NCBI GenBank assembly: GCA_030426355.1
Contig: JAUHYQ010000002.1
Span: forward strand, 1 to 64,000
Length of the DNA: 64,000 bases
Source of the DNA: Gammaproteobacteria bacterium
Lineage (GTDB): Bacteria; Pseudomonadota; Gammaproteobacteria; Steroidobacterales; GCA-2729495
Direction of reading: 5' to 3'
Below the pieces are notes generated by a model. That model ran no database searches and was not told where the DNA came from. It saw only the letters and a list, made by a program, of their open reading frames with translations. The translations under genes were made by a program, and so were the position numbers. Positions 63,923-64,000 of this stretch are shown here, piece after piece; the first letter of the stretch is position 1; each line of letters begins with the position of its first letter.

Positions 63923-64000
63923 ATATCCGTGGGCAATTGTCCCGACGCGGGGCTGCGGCCGTGTTTGCTGCCTGTGCTAACATCGCTGCGACATAAACGG

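Noticed and set aside
1-64000. CRISPR arrays, insertion sequences, prophage, tRNA or rRNA genes
   Set aside because: None seen by eye; no spaced direct repeats, transposase or integrase-like proteins.

Overview
The window is a dense, mid-to-high GC bacterial chromosome segment, almost certainly from a gammaproteobacterium. Evidence: a Pseudomonas/Vibrio-type flagellar cluster (FleSR/FlrBC, FlhF, FlhG, sigma-54 promoters), a macromolecular-synthesis operon (rpsU-yqeY-dnaG-rpoD) beside tsaD and folate genes, and a Pseudomonas-like split class II ribonucleotide reductase. The PomAB-type stator suggests a sodium-driven, probably marine, swimmer. I cannot name the genus from sequence alone.

Layout. 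1-17.4 kb is housekeeping: the 3' part of a GH3-family gene; rpoD, dnaG, yqeY and rpsU on the minus strand; tsaD-folB-folK on the plus strand; a pteridine-reductase-like SDR; a MidA-type methyltransferase; a degQ-like protease, cca and DUF456 minus-strand run; an Hsp20 with a clear sigma-32 promoter; and nrdJa-nrdJb, whose upstream region carries DnaA-box and NrdR-box matches.

17.4-55 kb is one nearly uninterrupted flagellar island. flgAMN (minus) diverges from flgBCDEFGHIJ-flgKL, fliC, flaG, fliDST, fleSR, fliEFGHIJ, fliK, fliLMNOPQR-flhB-flhA-flhF-flhG-fliA and a DUF2802 gene. I see five close sigma-54 matches (before flgB, fliD, fleS, fliK and fliL) and three FliA (sigma-28) matches (before flgM, flgK and fliC). 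Together they describe a tiered circuit: a sigma-54 activator switches on hook-basal body and export genes, and FliA, released from FlgM, switches on flgM, flgKL and flagellin. The chemotaxis genes that follow fliA in Pseudomonas are absent here, and fleQ is not in its usual place before fleS.

55-64 kb holds likely signalling and motor genes: an HDOD-GGDEF protein, a short FleQ-like sigma-54 activator without the N-terminal FleQ domain, a second HDOD protein, a small rod/hook-C-terminal-like protein, an unrecognised exported protein, pomA-pomB, a voltage-gated potassium channel and a DUF1838 protein closed by a strong terminator. No tRNA, rRNA, insertion sequence, prophage or CRISPR array was seen.
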